Shown here: piece by piece, positions 43,201-56,168 of the stretch
How the letters are laid out: each line of letters starts with the position of its first letter
Numbering within the stretch: position 1 is the stretch's first letter
NCBI RefSeq assembly: GCF_019649055.1
Contig: NW_026570245.1
Span: 1,240,001-1,304,000, forward strand
Direction of reading: 5' to 3'
Length of the DNA stretch: 64,000 bases
From: Paramacrobiotus metropolitanus
Lineage: Eukaryota > Tardigrada > Eutardigrada > Parachela > Macrobiotidae
The notes under the pieces: generated by a model
Databases searched by the model: none
What the model was told of the DNA's origin: nothing
The model's input: only the letters and a program-made list of their open reading frames with translations
Position numbers and translations under genes: made by a program

Positions 43201-46200
43201 GTTTAGAAAGTATAACATTCCTAGTTATTCAAAAACATAAACAGTTTCTCGCTCTTCCTGTATACATAGTTAAATCAAAGAAAAATTCAGTACTATCAAC
43301 CCCAAACATAAACTGAGCGAGTCACTTTAAAACCGTTCTCAAAGTTACCACGCCCAAAAACTAACTAGTCCGAACACACTCAGGGGATTTGGGGAAGTCC
43401 AGTCACAAAATGGAAAATAAAAATTCCCAGCACCTTGCGGGAGCTTTTTTAAAAAACAAAATTTTAAAGTTGTAATTGGCGATAAACACTTTTCTAGTTG
43501 CTTCTTTTAGCAATAACTTCAGTAAAACTTAATTTTTTCAAAATCGCTCTCGCAATTAAACTTTTGAGATGTTCACCCACTGATTGTGGGATTTTTGTAA
43601 TAAAAAATGTTCTCCGTTATTGACTAGTTGCATTCACAGCTTATCGACCGCGTTTTAAACGGGTGCCTTTGAAAGTTCATGCAAGTTTACATCACTCACG
43701 GACATGCTGACTGTTACAGCCCGCCACGTGTATCAAACCAAAGAGACTATCCAGACAGCCGATTGTCCGCTTCCTACCACACTTATGTGTGACCAAAATC
43801 TATTGTCTTTCGGTGTTTGCTTTCATCCCACTGACCAGTGCTCGATTTATGGCTGTCAGTAAAACAAAAGATGTAGATCGCAAGTCTTTGTTCTCCATTG
43901 CCTTCATTGAATATGCGCAAACTCGCATTTGCGTACGTAATGGTGAGTCGAGCCAATCACTGCTTCCACTGTTACGCCAATCAGGTAGCCACCTTAAAAA
44001 ATTCATATTTCATAACCCCGGAGTCTTGTCACTTCGGTCTTTTTACCATCTAATACAGCGGTGGTCCATCTGTACAGCGGCTTCTTCTTGCAAAATGAAA
44101 TTTTAGAACTAAAGCCCTCCATAGCCATCCCCTTGAGGTAAATGGCCCGGCACATTGTGTCAAAAATAAATACATTTACTAAAACTGTCGCTTTCGCGCA
44201 CTTCGAATCACTTTTTTGTATTACTTTGTGTCGTTCCAAAGCTAAATGATTTGTATGCATTGTTTTGAAAACCATTGGCGCGCGCAACATCCTTTTGCCA
44301 AGATATGGCGTGCTTAAAATGGGTGAAAAGTTTAAAAGCATTGTTGTGTACAAGTACCACAATACAAGTCATGCATTGTTGTGTACAAGTCTGGTTATTA
44401 CCCGAGCTTCTTGAAATTTTGCTGCAAAATGCACATGGCCATAAAGTCGAAAGTGAACCAATTTAAGGTTCATAGCATTTTCCCATAATTTTAAACTGTT
44501 ATTAAAATTTTTGAAATTTATTTTAAAATCGGAAAAAAATGCTATGGATCTGATAGTTTTGTGTAGCCTCCTACCTTTAGCCCTGAAAAGCCGATCAACG
44601 ACTACGCACACGTAATCAGATTACTGGGTCATTTAACAGGTGTTTTCTTAAGCATTTTAGTTATGCCTGTAACTTCTGTAACTATATTTAAGCCATGTAA
44701 CCGCAAGCCTGCTGTTTTATGCAGACCAGGCAGCTTGCTTGGAAAACGGCAGCACATCGAAGACCCGTTCGATGAAGAGGACCTGTTACATGAAGAGAAT
44801 CTGGAATCGCCGGAGCCCAAAAAAAGGTAACGCTTCGGAAACTTCAAACTGTGTTTTTAGTTTTTACGTACACTGGCAAGAAAGTCCTGACCTTTCCATG
44901 TGTATTCACAGCCGCAGAAGTCCCTTGTTTTCTCATCGCGCTCGTAGCCGTTTGTTAGGCCCTCCGAAAACCGACATTGAGATTTTAAGTTCGCCACAGA
45001 AAGGGTAAGAAGTGGGTCGCAGCTCTACTGGAAGCTGCTTGTTTTGTGTAATGCAATTTGTCTGTTAATTAGCTGCTTAGCGGTACGAATTCGTTGGTAA
45101 ATAATTGAGATACGGCAGTGTGCTTAAAATACTTTCGAATAAATTGCGACCTTTATCTACAGGAACCACAGTAGTGTTCGTCAGCGGTCGATGTCCATCT
45201 CAGACAGTGATATTACCGAAGTACCGTCACCGCGCGAAAGGTAAAAAGTCCATTTCTCTGTTTTTCACATTTTGTTGTTGATTTCCATCTTGTACTACAA
45301 TGGTCAAGTACTAGCGCGCGCACGTTTAAAATAAAAACAATGGTTTCTAGCTCTCCCGTTCGTTAGCAAAAACTGGAAACATCCAGCTTTTCTTCAGGCT
45401 TAATACCGCTGCTACTATTTTGCTAGCTTATGCTGCATTGTCGTTACGTTTAGCGCACGGGCAAATGCTATAAGCACTTGCTCAGCGCTCACAGCACGGT
45501 ACATGGTACCAAATTCGTGTGCATGCTCGAAAACTTTCACTTTCGTCCACTTCCAAACACATTTTGTTGCGGTTAAAGACATTCTGCAGCCAGAATATAG
45601 ATCGGCGCAAAAAAACTTTATGGGCGCATTATCCGGTTCGGGAGTTATGGCTGCAAAAAAATGTCAAAAAGTTTAATGCATTCAAGTGTACCAAAAGTCT
45701 CATTTTGTACCGATCTCCTCAAAGTTTGCACGTAAATGCACTTAACCACGAACATAACGTATATAAATGCACATTACGCTTTTACATCGATCCACCGTTC
45801 TAGCATGTTAACAAAATTTTAAAATCGATTTCAAAAATTTTAAAATTTATTTTACAATGTGAAAAAAAATCATGGTAGTCTGGATTGGTGTTCAGATCCA
45901 TGTGCATTTACGTGAAAATCTGAGTTAAAATCGGTCCATAATGAGACGTTCGGTACACCTGAGTGCATGAACGGCCATAACAGCCACAACTCCCGAAGCG
46001 GATGTTGCGCTCACAAACGGTTTTTACGCCAGTGTATGCAAGTTTTCTGGCTGTAGAATGTGATAAACCGAAACAAAAAATGTATTTGGTTGTGCGCGAA
46101 AGTGAAAGTTTTCGTGCATGTAATTGTATTGAACATTGTACACGAATCTGGTGCCATGTACCGGCCACTTCCCTTGATATGACTGCTTGCCTGTAGAAAT

Positions 46201-47698
46201 GTGCCCATTCTATAGTATACGCATGTCATGCAGAGATAATAGTTCCTACCAGACTTTGCCCATCTTTTGGTTGGGCTGAAAATTTTCCCCATCTTTTCCA
46301 GCCCATCCCATTTTTTAGATGAAATGGGGATCGGATGAGGACAAGCAGTGGATGGGCTGAGATGGACTGAAAATGTTTGAAGATGGGATGGGATCAAGAA
46401 AAACGATTTTTAAATAAATTTTTAAAATTTTCATGATTTTCTTAGCTAAAAACTCACGGAAATTCATCTTTTCAGTCGAAAAAAATAAAAAATTTCCGCG
46501 CTCCGCGTGGATTTTAAGCTGTTTGCTGTTTAATATTCTAAATTCGCCTGGAATTTCTGCGCTACGGGTTGATTTTTACGCGTTATTATTTTCACTTTGC
46601 TTAATCTTCAACAATTTACAGTACTGAAAATTTTTTAAAAAAATGGGCTGAAAATGGGGCCTCAAAGCGGGACAGGGCTGGTGAACTAAGGTGGTTGGAG
46701 ATGGGCTGGGATTGGAGTTGCGCACGACAGAGGGGGATGAAATGGGGATGGGAAAAGTCGAGGATGGGCAAAGTCTGGACAGATGTCCAAGCGTTCTGGA
46801 AGAAAGTGAATCGGGTGTCGAAGCTGATAACACTGTCGCGCTAATTGATGATAACGATCAACCGAAATTACGGAAGTAAGGCAGATATTGTTGTTTTGGG
46901 CTAAAACTGTAGTGAATAAATGAAAAACAAAGGGCATGCCAAAAGTTTCTTTCCCTGTTTTGCCTGCATGTCAATTTTAAAGGTATGCAAACGATATAGA
47001 TCTTGTTACGGACCTTATACTACAAACAATCAAAAGAAACAAAAATTTCAACCATCGAAAAAGAAAACTGTCCAAAAGAAAAATCGGCGTTAGTTCGGGC
47101 ACTTAATCGCTTGACTTCCCAAAAATTCATTTTTTACTTCCTTGTTTTACCTGTTTTATGCTGGTCTGTAGCAAAATTAAAACTAGCAAAATTTATTCAA
47201 ATCGGCCGGTTGCTTGGTGCAAGCAGTAGGTCCACTCTTCTCAACTGAAACCGTCAGCCGAAAACAGGGTGCACAAGGGGTGCATAACGTGAAAAGAGGC
47301 GAAAGGTGCCTTTTATGCACCTTTTAAGGCTATAAAAGTGGAAATTGCTACGCTGTATTAAAAGCAAATTATTCAACACATTACAAAAGCAAACTTAAGG
47401 CAGAAACTTGTGGTAATAATAACTATACAATGGTAATAATAAAGTTGTAAATGTTTGCTGTGGGTTGTGCCAGAACAAGCAGTACAATATTTTAACGTGT
47501 GTGCGTTCCGGCCACTACAATAATGATTCGCAAACCGGACACCAGAAAACGATATTCTCTGCGTCTTACTTCATTAGAAAACTGAAGATGTGTATACAAT
47601 ATGTGTACAGCCAGTACAGGGACCAGTATCAGCGTCTGCCTGAAGGCAGTAGACCGAGCGGCTTCCTATTGTCGCCACTAATGAACCCCGTGATATAA
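40272..47698 (+). CDS. short-exon gene for a Ser/Glu/Arg-rich, probably disordered protein
   Basis: Supported exons are 40272-40360 (start MQDEDMFGENRRSDEP), 44725-44826, 44912-45004, 45163-45240, 46783-46875 and 47620-47698 (ending GFLLSPLMNPVI and a stop). Every exon is 78-102 bp. Each internal exon is phase 2 at both ends, with a clean AG before it and gta(a/g) after it, so any set of them splices in frame. Encoded segments look alike in character: DPFDEEDLLHEENLESPEPK, then RRSPLFSHRARSRLLGPPKT, then RSMSISDSDITEVPSPRE, then LEESESGVEADN. Many SP/TP and RS sites with acidic clusters suggest a phosphorylated nuclear regulator. I recognise no domain. More exons may lie in the 4.4-kb first intron or between 45240 and 46783, where a foldback element has inserted. 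Confidence 0.6.
41030..41075 (+). repeat. GACCCCGCGC dispersed repeat, copy 1
   Basis: ctagcagaccccgcgcgaat followed by tgcgcggaatgaataatgcg. Related starts are at 54345 and 55455. The shared opening followed by different sequence suggests the end of a transposon family. Confidence 0.5.
41770..41832 (+). repeat. GC-rich 57-bp dispersed repeat, copy 1
   Basis: gctgcttcgcgagctccgct followed by cgcggcgcagctcggcgtcg and cctgcggctccgccttc. A near-identical copy lies at 55007-55065. It is a sharp GC island in AT-rich sequence. Confidence 0.8.
41833..44720. other. long intron or intergenic sequence
   Basis: This lies inside the inferred first intron of the short-exon gene. No supportable exon, RNA gene or element was identified. 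The minus-strand open frame at 44003-44362 has no recognisable features. Confidence 0.35.
45498..46162. mobile_element. 665-bp foldback element with about 220-bp inverted arms
   Basis: The left end ggtacatggtaccaaattcg pairs with the right end, which reversed reads ggtacatggcaccagattcg. The arms run to about 45715 and from about 45930, and also contain ctttcactttcg/cgaaagtgaaag and the ttcgggagtt block. The middle is AT-rich and non-coding. It lies in an intron of the short-exon gene. Partial relatives are at 9185-9655 and 23435-23600. Confidence 0.8.
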
Positions 47699-48851
47699 GC
47701 CCCGGTGATAATGCAACAGAGTCGCGGGTGCGGTTTGGTAAGGTGCGGTGCTCTTATGGGTGCGGTTTGGTCAAAGATGCAAAATATGCAGTTAAAGGTG
47801 TTCGCGACCTTTTACTTGGTTATTTCAACGTCTCACTCTGTGCATCACTTTTTGCAATAAAAATCTTGTGTACGAATACTCTTGGGTGCGAGAACATACC
47901 GTGCATGATTTGAATGCGACTAACAGCCGAATTTAGCGAAACGTTTAAAAGCGTGATTGTGCACCAGAAGTTTAGTTATTACTTGGTCTTCTTAAAACTT
48001 TGCTGTCTTCCGTTACCAGCCCCCGTACACGCACAGATCATTTTCTGCAGCATGCCTGTATAGTCCCGGGACGTCAATGCAGCCATCGATGATATTATGC
48101 TTGTCGGCATTGGTGATGAGTGATGACATAGCTGGTGCTCCCGTAATCGGTGACGTCTTACATGTTACTTCCGTAACGAACTTCGTAACGGACACCGATA
48201 CATTTTCGCATTTTTTTCCTTAATTCAGAAGAACTTCGCCTTCCGGTCGAGTAAAACAAGCGCAGAGAGACTAACAGCAAACTTTAAACACAGCTCCATA
48301 CGCACTTCGCTTTACTTGTTTTTGTTTATGACGTTGAGAGGTTGTTAAATGCTACTTTATGGTATAAGCTTTGCCTATGGTTTACATGTTAGTAGCATAC
48401 GCCACTATTAAACATGGTCACCGACATTTTGTCGACTGACAAATCAGCGACCGGCTCAAGAACAAATGCGAGAGCTACAGCTACAGTAGTTCGGGTTCGT
48501 GACCGGTCGATATCGCGTGTGTTTGTCAATGATTGTCGGCAAATTCCCTTCGACCAAATGCCGTGTTACCGATTTAACAGAGAACTTATTATACATTATC
48601 GCGGGGCGTTATTTCTTAGTAGTTAGAAATGGGTTATACTGCCCCCGATGTCTCGGTCTTGACGTGTTTATGTGTACTGTAAATTACTCTGCAGCAACCC
48701 TTTTGGACTTGTAAACTTATTTTGCAGCTCAAACACTACCACGCTGTATGAGCACATTCGCAATTTACCTGATTCGTATAACTATAACTAGGCGAACGCG
48801 ATAAAACGGTGGTGACCTTTTTCAGTTGCATTCAACGGTTTTCACTAAATA
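47699..48851. other. gene-poor stretch
   Basis: No gene seen. The word gggtgcggtttggt occurs twice around 47727-47771. At about 47881-47925 there is a diverged copy of the gggtgc-gaacatacc block found in the nested inverted repeats downstream. Confidence 0.4.
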
Positions 48852-49960
48852 GCGGTACGGAAACGGCAGCCGTTCGGCGTTAAAAGATCGACAAGCGGTA
48901 TTACTGGCAAACATCGCCGTCCGATTGTTTTAACCATTATGAGTACGAGGACATTTGGGTGCTGTGAACATACCCTTCACGATTAGGGTGCGATGAACAC
49001 CCGGGAACTAACTTTACGGAAAATTTTATTTTGACAAAAATGTTATATCCAAGTATTTTCAACGTCTGTTTCGACAAATTACGGTCCACAAAAAATTATC
49101 GTATCTTCAACCTTATTTTAAAAGATCATAGTGCTTCACAATTTTAAGTCACAGAACAGAAATTCCAGAACAGAAATTCCCTCCTGACATGACTTGACTG
49201 CTGCGTCCATAGCAGCATTATAACAAGCTCTGGCGACTAGATCCATAGCTGATATTTGTGGACAGTTGGATTTAGTACACGTAGCAAATCAGAAAAATTC
49301 GTAAAAAATAGAAAAACAAACATCACTACAACAAACCTAAAACAACAAGATACTGGAAATAAACAAATATATGCGCGTACTCGTACTCGTACTGGATGCT
49401 GTGTGTTTTAAACTTGGATTTATTTTAAAATTCCGTGTGATGCCAGTAGCGTTGCGAGCTGCAGAGCAGTCGGGTGTTCATTGCACCCTAATCGTGAAGG
49501 GTATGTTCACAGCACCCAAATGTCCTCGTAGCGCAGTTAATGTTGCGCTGCCCACACAGCAAGTGTCATGTTAGCGCCAGCGCTGCTTCCACACAACCAC
49601 TACCATGTGTGGAAGGCGAGCAACTTTAGTGCAGGGAAAAGTGAAACCAGTTAGTGGCAGTCTGGACACTAGACGACTCTTTAAAATCAGAATACATGTA
49701 GCAGCGGCAATTTTGTCAATAAAAAGAGACTGTCTCCAAATGCACACCTGTCATTCAAAATCAAGTTGGTTACGTTAGCAGCGCTGACGCTAACATGATA
49801 TTGGCTTGGTGGGCAGCGAAACATTAACTCCGCTACTCATGATGGTAAAGGTAATACGCAATCGGACGGCGTTGTTTGCAACATTATCGCGTGTTGATCT
49901 TTTAACGCCGAACGGCTGCCATTTCCATACCGTTAGGTTATAGGTTTTCATAACGTATAA
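48852..49960. mobile_element. nested inverted-repeat structure, 1.1 kb
   Basis: Three segments pair pairwise. 48852-48950 (cggcagccgttcggcgttaa) is inverted at 49835-49955. 48950-49010 (tacgaggacatttgggtgct) is inverted at 49470-49535. 49535-49590 (aatgttgcgctgcccacaca) is inverted at 49785-49840. The whole looks like a foldback transposon that has rearranged. It is non-coding. Confidence 0.65.
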
Positions 49961-52900
49961 TGCACCGTATTGCCCGTGTGCTGCGAGCAGGGTTGTGAAT
50001 ATGGCAGCTAGATTGCCGTCCACCTGCACTTTTTCAATTTTTGAAATCTAAACTTGCTTTGCCTGTGAAATTTTCCTTGCCATTCAATCTGAATTTGTCG
50101 TGGGCCTGATGCTGTTCACTCTTAGCCTGAAACCCTGACCAGAAACTGTGAGCGCGTCGAAATGAGAGTTTGGTTTTATAATTTCCGGCATTTTTACTAT
50201 TGAGAGACGACACGTAACCGGTATCAAAAGAGGTTTCGGGACGCTCATATTTCTAGAGTGGACATCATGTACGAAGAGAATTTTGCTATGGTACGATTAC
50301 TCAACAGCAGAGGTGGCTGCACAGTGCACACAGTGGCCGCGCCTACAGATACCGTTGGCGAAGCCACCTCGAGAGGTGCAGTTGCTGTATCGTAAGCATG
50401 CTCACTTCGATTTGGAGAGCCACCCTTATTGTATAGTAACGGACTAAACTTATCCTTGTGCACAGGAGCGTGTTCTACTTCTAGGGTTTTGGGGCACTTC
50501 TTAGAAGCATTGTTAACGTACGAACACCAAGTTTTTTTCGCAACTTGGTGGAATTCTGGTACCGTAACCCCAATTTTCTTTAAAGAAACCGGGATTTCTG
50601 CAGGGTCAAGCTACGCTTTTCCCTGAGCGTGTTAAAGAGTGTTAAATTGCCCTGAACCTGAGCCAGATTTCTACGTCTGCGACTCTAACCGCGGAAGCGG
50701 CTTTCAGTGGCAGTTCTTGACTGTATCAAAGCCATTGCAGTATATAATAAAACAGCAAAATTAATATTCTTGTGGGCTGTCTTTTAAAGAACCCCTGGAG
50801 TGATAAGTAGTGACTAGCAAGTTAGTTACAAACATTACAAGCTAAGCATGGATAAATATTAGATTACGACCAGCGGTTAATTAATTAATGTGAACTTTCA
50901 TATGCACTGTAATGCAACTTTTTAATGCAAGGTGTTTTTGTAAATATTAATTATTGTAATTTTTTGGATAAATTTTAATTACTGTATTGTATTACGACTC
51001 AGAATAATTATTGTAGGTTGGATAGTTACGAGTTATATAAGCACTATTACAAGCTGAGCACGGATGAATATTGGCTTACGACTATTACAGTGACCAAGTG
51101 AAATACTGAAAAACGTAAACTGGGCGGCTATAGGTAAAATGTACCTTTCGACTTCCCGGCATGCCGCATATCTCATCAAAATTTAAAAAGATACTGTACC
51201 AAATAATGAATTGATTGCAATAATGCAGATTTACCGTCATTTAACCTCACGAAACGCGGAGACGAAGCTAGAGCTGTTTCTTGTGCAAGTGCATTATAAC
51301 GTGCTCGTGGTAACAGACCAGCCCACGTTAGCTCTAGCCTCTACTGCATCCATGGCAACAAGCTTCTAAGTGACCTCTGGGCTAAGGATTTTTAAAACTG
51401 CAAAAGGTCATTAGTCTCACAACACCCACCGCCCCGAGAGGATTCTATAACATTTCAAAGCAGGAAAATTGGTTTAATAGAAGCTGAAATAACCCGGGAC
51501 AATGAGGAGAGGCCGATCATCAGCAAGAGATGTTTAATATTCATATAATAATAATTACGGTTTCTCCATGACATACAGAGTAGTGTGTTGTTATTCCATC
51601 AGAGTGAAACAGTTGTACTTTAGGTTCTATTGCTGCACAGTGTCACATCTTAAAATTGTTCTGTAATAAAGTGGATTTTGTTTCGAGATTATAGTGTGTG
51701 ACTGCGTGCAAAGTTATAAACGTTCTTTATCTCGAAGGACCCAGAGAATTCCTCCAACTTAATGAACACTTCAATATTTTAATTTCTTTGCTGGTTCATT
51801 TAAACGAGATCGCCTATAACTTACAGAGCACTTAAAGGTTTTCAGCGAGAATGACTATTTCGGGAAACTGCTGCTTCGATCTGGTTTCACTTTGTGCGGG
51901 GTGGCCCTATTAAATGGCGGTCTGTTTTGCCAGAATGCGCTAGGTCCGTCCGGTGCCTGACTGACATCGTTTGAGCTTCATTCGAAAGAACAATGTTTAC
52001 AGCATATGAAAGTTTAATTAAATCATCATTATGCCAAGGTTTCAATTTTTTTATGAATTGTTTTGGAAAAATAGATGGGAATTGGGATTGATGGTTGGAA
52101 GCAAAAACTTGAATTTACCTATTTCTAAACAAAAAAAATGCTGCTGTTCAGTTAACGTAAGAACATCAATGTCGATCGTGTTACCATATCTGGTAGAGGG
52201 ATTTTTTTATTTTAGGGAACTGCAAAATATTTCTTTAAGTTTTTTCTGATGTTAATATACAGGAGTGCTACGCCAAGTTCGGGCAGTTTTTCTTAAAACT
52301 TACTATAGGTCACCCAACAAAATGACAGTTATTCAGTTTTTGTATGATCACCGCATGTGTTAAGCATCTTTTCCACTACGGGTGGTCGGACTGATGGCGT
52401 GGTCTGAATTACAGCTGGATTTAAACTAGACCAGACTCGCATAAAAATTCGGCTCGACCCATGAATCGTGGTACCCTTCCTTCCGTTACAATTTGTTTAA
52501 TAATTCCGCTAATGCTATTGTCCAAAACTGATAATTGTGGGCTGTTTGCCATTCAAAGTTCTTGGAAAATACGTCTAATATCGATCTTTTTCGTACAAAG
52601 GATTCGAGACCTTCGCAGTATTACTCGTACTACCGGCGTTGTGAAAATGAAGGGCGGTGCCCTTTTTTTGTTCGCCGGGCAACCACGAAATGTCGGATGA
52701 ATGCGCTTCAGGTAAAATCTCGTTTGCCAAGCGTGGAACAATAATTTTAGCTTTTTCTTTCACAAAAAAAGCCAGTGTTAAGCACCTCCAGCACCAATCA
52801 CGCCAATGTTTTCCGCTAACCAAAATCATAAAGCTTTTGGGTCGCTCAACAGTTTATAAAAAAGTCCATGAGAAAAAATTCTTGGGAAATTTTCTAGAAG

Positions 52901-53740
52901 GGCAAGTATAAGCGCTCTGAAAGTGACATTTACCCCATCCGCATGTCAGCCGGTTGGCTCCTTGAGGTCACATTAAAAATTTCAAATTTTATCGGTTTTG
53001 GATTGTCAATAAAAAGTTGTACTGGAAAAGTGCGAAACGAAACTTAAAACGACGTTCATAAATGTTTGTGAATTTAATTTATGCAAGTGCCCAAACTTGG
53101 CGTAGCACCCATGTATATGTGCACACAAAAGAATCAAATTTTTGTAAAAAACGATCCGGCATCCGGCCTTTGTTGAGTCAGCGGGTGTCTGTGTAAATGT
53201 ATTTTAAAAAGGCGTACTTTAGAATCCCTTTATCGTGCTACGGGTGACATAATTAGGGGTTTTAGCAACTTAGCATTCATGTACTGTAATGTTATACAGT
53301 ATGTTCACTTTGCTCTTGTACAAGTACCTCTGATCCCAGTATGAGCTGAAACACTTGACAAGTAAACAGAGAAATACATACTTACTAATACAGTAAGTTT
53401 TAATACGTCCTTACCATTAGAAACATAATAATGTAAGTAATAACATAACATAATAATTATGGCATCGATGATAGTTTTGTGTGACCACTTGGCATAAGAA
53501 GATAAAGTTCTAGAAAAGGTCAGCAATCCGACATTCATCGCTGCTCCAAGAGGTTTCTGTAATACTTCAAAGTACTGCAGACAGACTGTAAATACGGGTT
53601 TTTACTTCAGTCTGTCTGTCAGTCTTATCTTCAAATACTGTATATGAACTATTTAAAGCGGCTGACGGTTGCTTTATCAAGCACTCCCTGTACTTTCGGC
53701 GTACGTACGTATAGTACAATTCGGCATAAGGACACATTTC
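49961..53740. other. gene-poor stretch
   Basis: About 3.8 kb in which I find no exon with convincing borders, no RNA gene and no long repeat. It is AT-rich, with ordinary stop-codon density on both strands. Confidence 0.4.
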
Positions 53741-53749
53741 AGCACGCGG

Positions 53750-53990
53750 CAAAACACATTTCAGCACGCGGCGATTTTAGCGTAAAATCCAAGTTCGAAA
53801 ATACTTGAAAAATCTTAAAACCTAAGCATTCTACATGTGAGAAATCTAATAGACCAGCGCAGAATAAGAACGCTGAAAATCTTAAGAAAAGCATTAAAAC
53901 ACAAAAAACATAAGAAAAATGGCTCAACGACATTTCGTCGACTAACATTGCGTCGATCGACACAATGTTGGCCGCAATCCGTCGACCGTT
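53750..53990. repeat. composite repeat: GTCGAC words plus TAAGAAAA tract
   Basis: On the minus strand, ttttcttatg and ttcttaag words adjoin cgacatttcgtcgactaaca and cgtcgatcgac. It belongs to the same composite class as 20880-21135 and 30930-31240. Confidence 0.45.
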
Positions 53991-54339
53991 ATAAAGCTAA
54001 CGACTCAGAAAAAAAATATTTAAAAAAAAATTAAAATAATAAAGAAACCGTAATAAAATAATTATAAAGAAGAGAAAATGTAAGAAAGTTTTCTCGAAAA
54101 CATAAGAAAACGTGTTCTGAGTCGTATGGTTTTGAATCTGCTGATGCCCTAAAACGTTCTTGTTGAATTTTACTGTACATATTGTACATTGGTTGTTATT
54201 GTAAGTCTGCTGCCTCGAATTGGGCCTTGCCCAGAATGTGTGCGGACGTTAAACCATTAAACCATCAACCAGGGATACTGGTTTGTAACGGCTTGCAGTT
54301 ACTGCATGTTAGAAGGTGAACTGGCTGAACGTTTATCCG

Positions 54340-55480
54340 GCTACTAGTGGACCCCGCGCAAACTGAGGGATTAAATGAGCGTAATGCAAAAAGTACAAAC
54401 TCGCGAAATGCGAATACAAAATTAGTTTCCAACTGGCAGATTCCGCGCGAATCGCGAAGAAAAAATCGGCTAGAAGAAAACTGCGGTAATAAATTCAGAA
54501 ACACCGATATGCAAATCCAATGACAATGTCACTGCTTGCTGTACAATAGTATACAGCATCTGTTGTTTTCGAATTTCTCTTACAACTGTTAGCAAGGTAT
54601 ACCTGCAGAACGATGCTACATACATATTTCCCAAATCTGTGTACAGAATGTAAAAAAGCCTTACCGAAAAATCGGAGACAGCTTCATTTCCAGGGTTTTA
54701 TAAATTATGGAAATTAAAACAATTTTGTGTTACAGAAGTTTAGGCATCCAGCAACTTTTTTTCTAGCAAAAAAAGACCGGAAACACGGTCCTTAGCGTTA
54801 TTGGCATCCTGATGCTTTCAAAAGTGAAAATTAGCTCGGAGGATGATCAAGTTACGGAAATTTTCCATGCTTGGAATTTAAAAATACAGATTGTACTCCC
54901 ACAGAAGGGAATCGAAAGGTCGAAAAAAGCTTAGTACCACTTAAATATAAACACATAACGTCTCTCGCTGGAGACAGCTTTTATGCAGAAATCAAAATGT
55001 CTCGCTTGCTGCTTCGCGAGCTCCGCTCGCGCCGCAGCTTGGCGTCGCCTGCGGCTCCGCCTTCGGTTGACAACCCGTGAAAAAATTATTTAACACTATG
55101 AAGTCGTAACATGACTTTTACCTTCTTCACTATTGTTTATTGTTTATTGAAACGGTAGGCAGGTAACCCCCATCACTGATACTAAAAATAAACAAAAATG
55201 AAACGATTTCAGAAATATTGGACACTAACGGAGTAACGGTAGATGATTGTGACATGATCTGGGTCTGTACAGTAAAATTGTACATACAAACCGTTTTCGT
55301 CCCAACAGCTAGTAAAATACGGCAGCAGTATTACTCCTATTCACCTATAGACAGTTAATTTATTGGTTGGCAGACCATTTTTTGTAAACGTTCTCTGTAT
55401 GGAAAAGTGTCAGAAAAAGGTAGCAATACAGCCATACTTTATCTACAAAACCAGTTGACCCCGCGCAACGCGTGGAATAA
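54340..55480 (+). repeat. dispersed repeat starts and GC-rich island
   Basis: gtggaccccgcgcaaactga begins at about 54348 and ttgaccccgcgcaacgcgtg at about 55454, both related to 41030. Between them, 55007-55065 is the second copy of the GC-rich 57-bp repeat of 41770. The rest is featureless. Confidence 0.5.
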
Positions 55481-55920
55481 TTCATGCGAAGGATAAATCA
55501 TAACCCGGTGCATAAATTAAACTCATAACTACAGATACAGGTAGTATAGTATAGGTTTTATGTGCAAACCGCAAAATTCTATAATGTACCGAAGTCGACA
55601 GTTGACAACAATATCTATTGGAAAATTTGCCTATTTTCGTCAAGCACACAAATTTCCGTCAAGTGCAGGATTAGGGTACGAGTACAGTACATCGCTTACT
55701 CACAGCGTTACACAGTGAGTAGCGAGTGCATGTAGTTACTAAAAATCGAACGCAGTAACAAAAACAGTGGTGGGCGAAATAAACGGTGGCCAAAATGATA
55801 GGGAGCCATAAATACAGATTCTGTAGTGTGCAAAGACATCGAATTTGAATTGCACAATGGACTTGTTATGAGAGTTCCGTACGTTTTCACTGTTAACGGG
55901 TTAACTGAAATCATGTCCCT

Positions 55921-56018
55921 TCATTTTGTCCACCACTCATTTCGTCCACCACTCATTTCGTCCACCACTCATTTCGTCCACCATTAATTTTGTTCACCGT
56001 ACATTTTGTCCACCATAC
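55921..56018 (+). repeat. 16-18-bp tandem repeat (catttcgtccaccact)
   Basis: Five to six copies, the first three almost exact and the later ones drifting (attttgttcacc). The inverse sequence (ggtggacaaaatgaatggtg) occurs at 57023-57069, so these tandems form the outer ends of a large symmetrical structure. Confidence 0.8.
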
Positions 56019-56168
56019 GGTTCGATTCACCCTACCGCACCTACTTCGGTAGGTTCGACGCAACCGCCAACACTGTACTGAAAACGACTGCAGTGCTTTA
56101 GGTTTTCTTAGGTTTCCGCAACTTATTCATTGGTTTTTTTAGGAAACATTGTTTCCTAAAAAAACGAG

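Noticed and set aside
44003-44362. 119-residue minus-strand ORF
   Set aside because: No recognisable domain, no conserved paralogue in the window and ordinary composition; not better than chance.
46690-46937. Minus-strand Ser/Pro-rich ORFs
   Set aside because: They overlap the supported short exon 46783-46875 and low-complexity gatggg repeats; no splice context.
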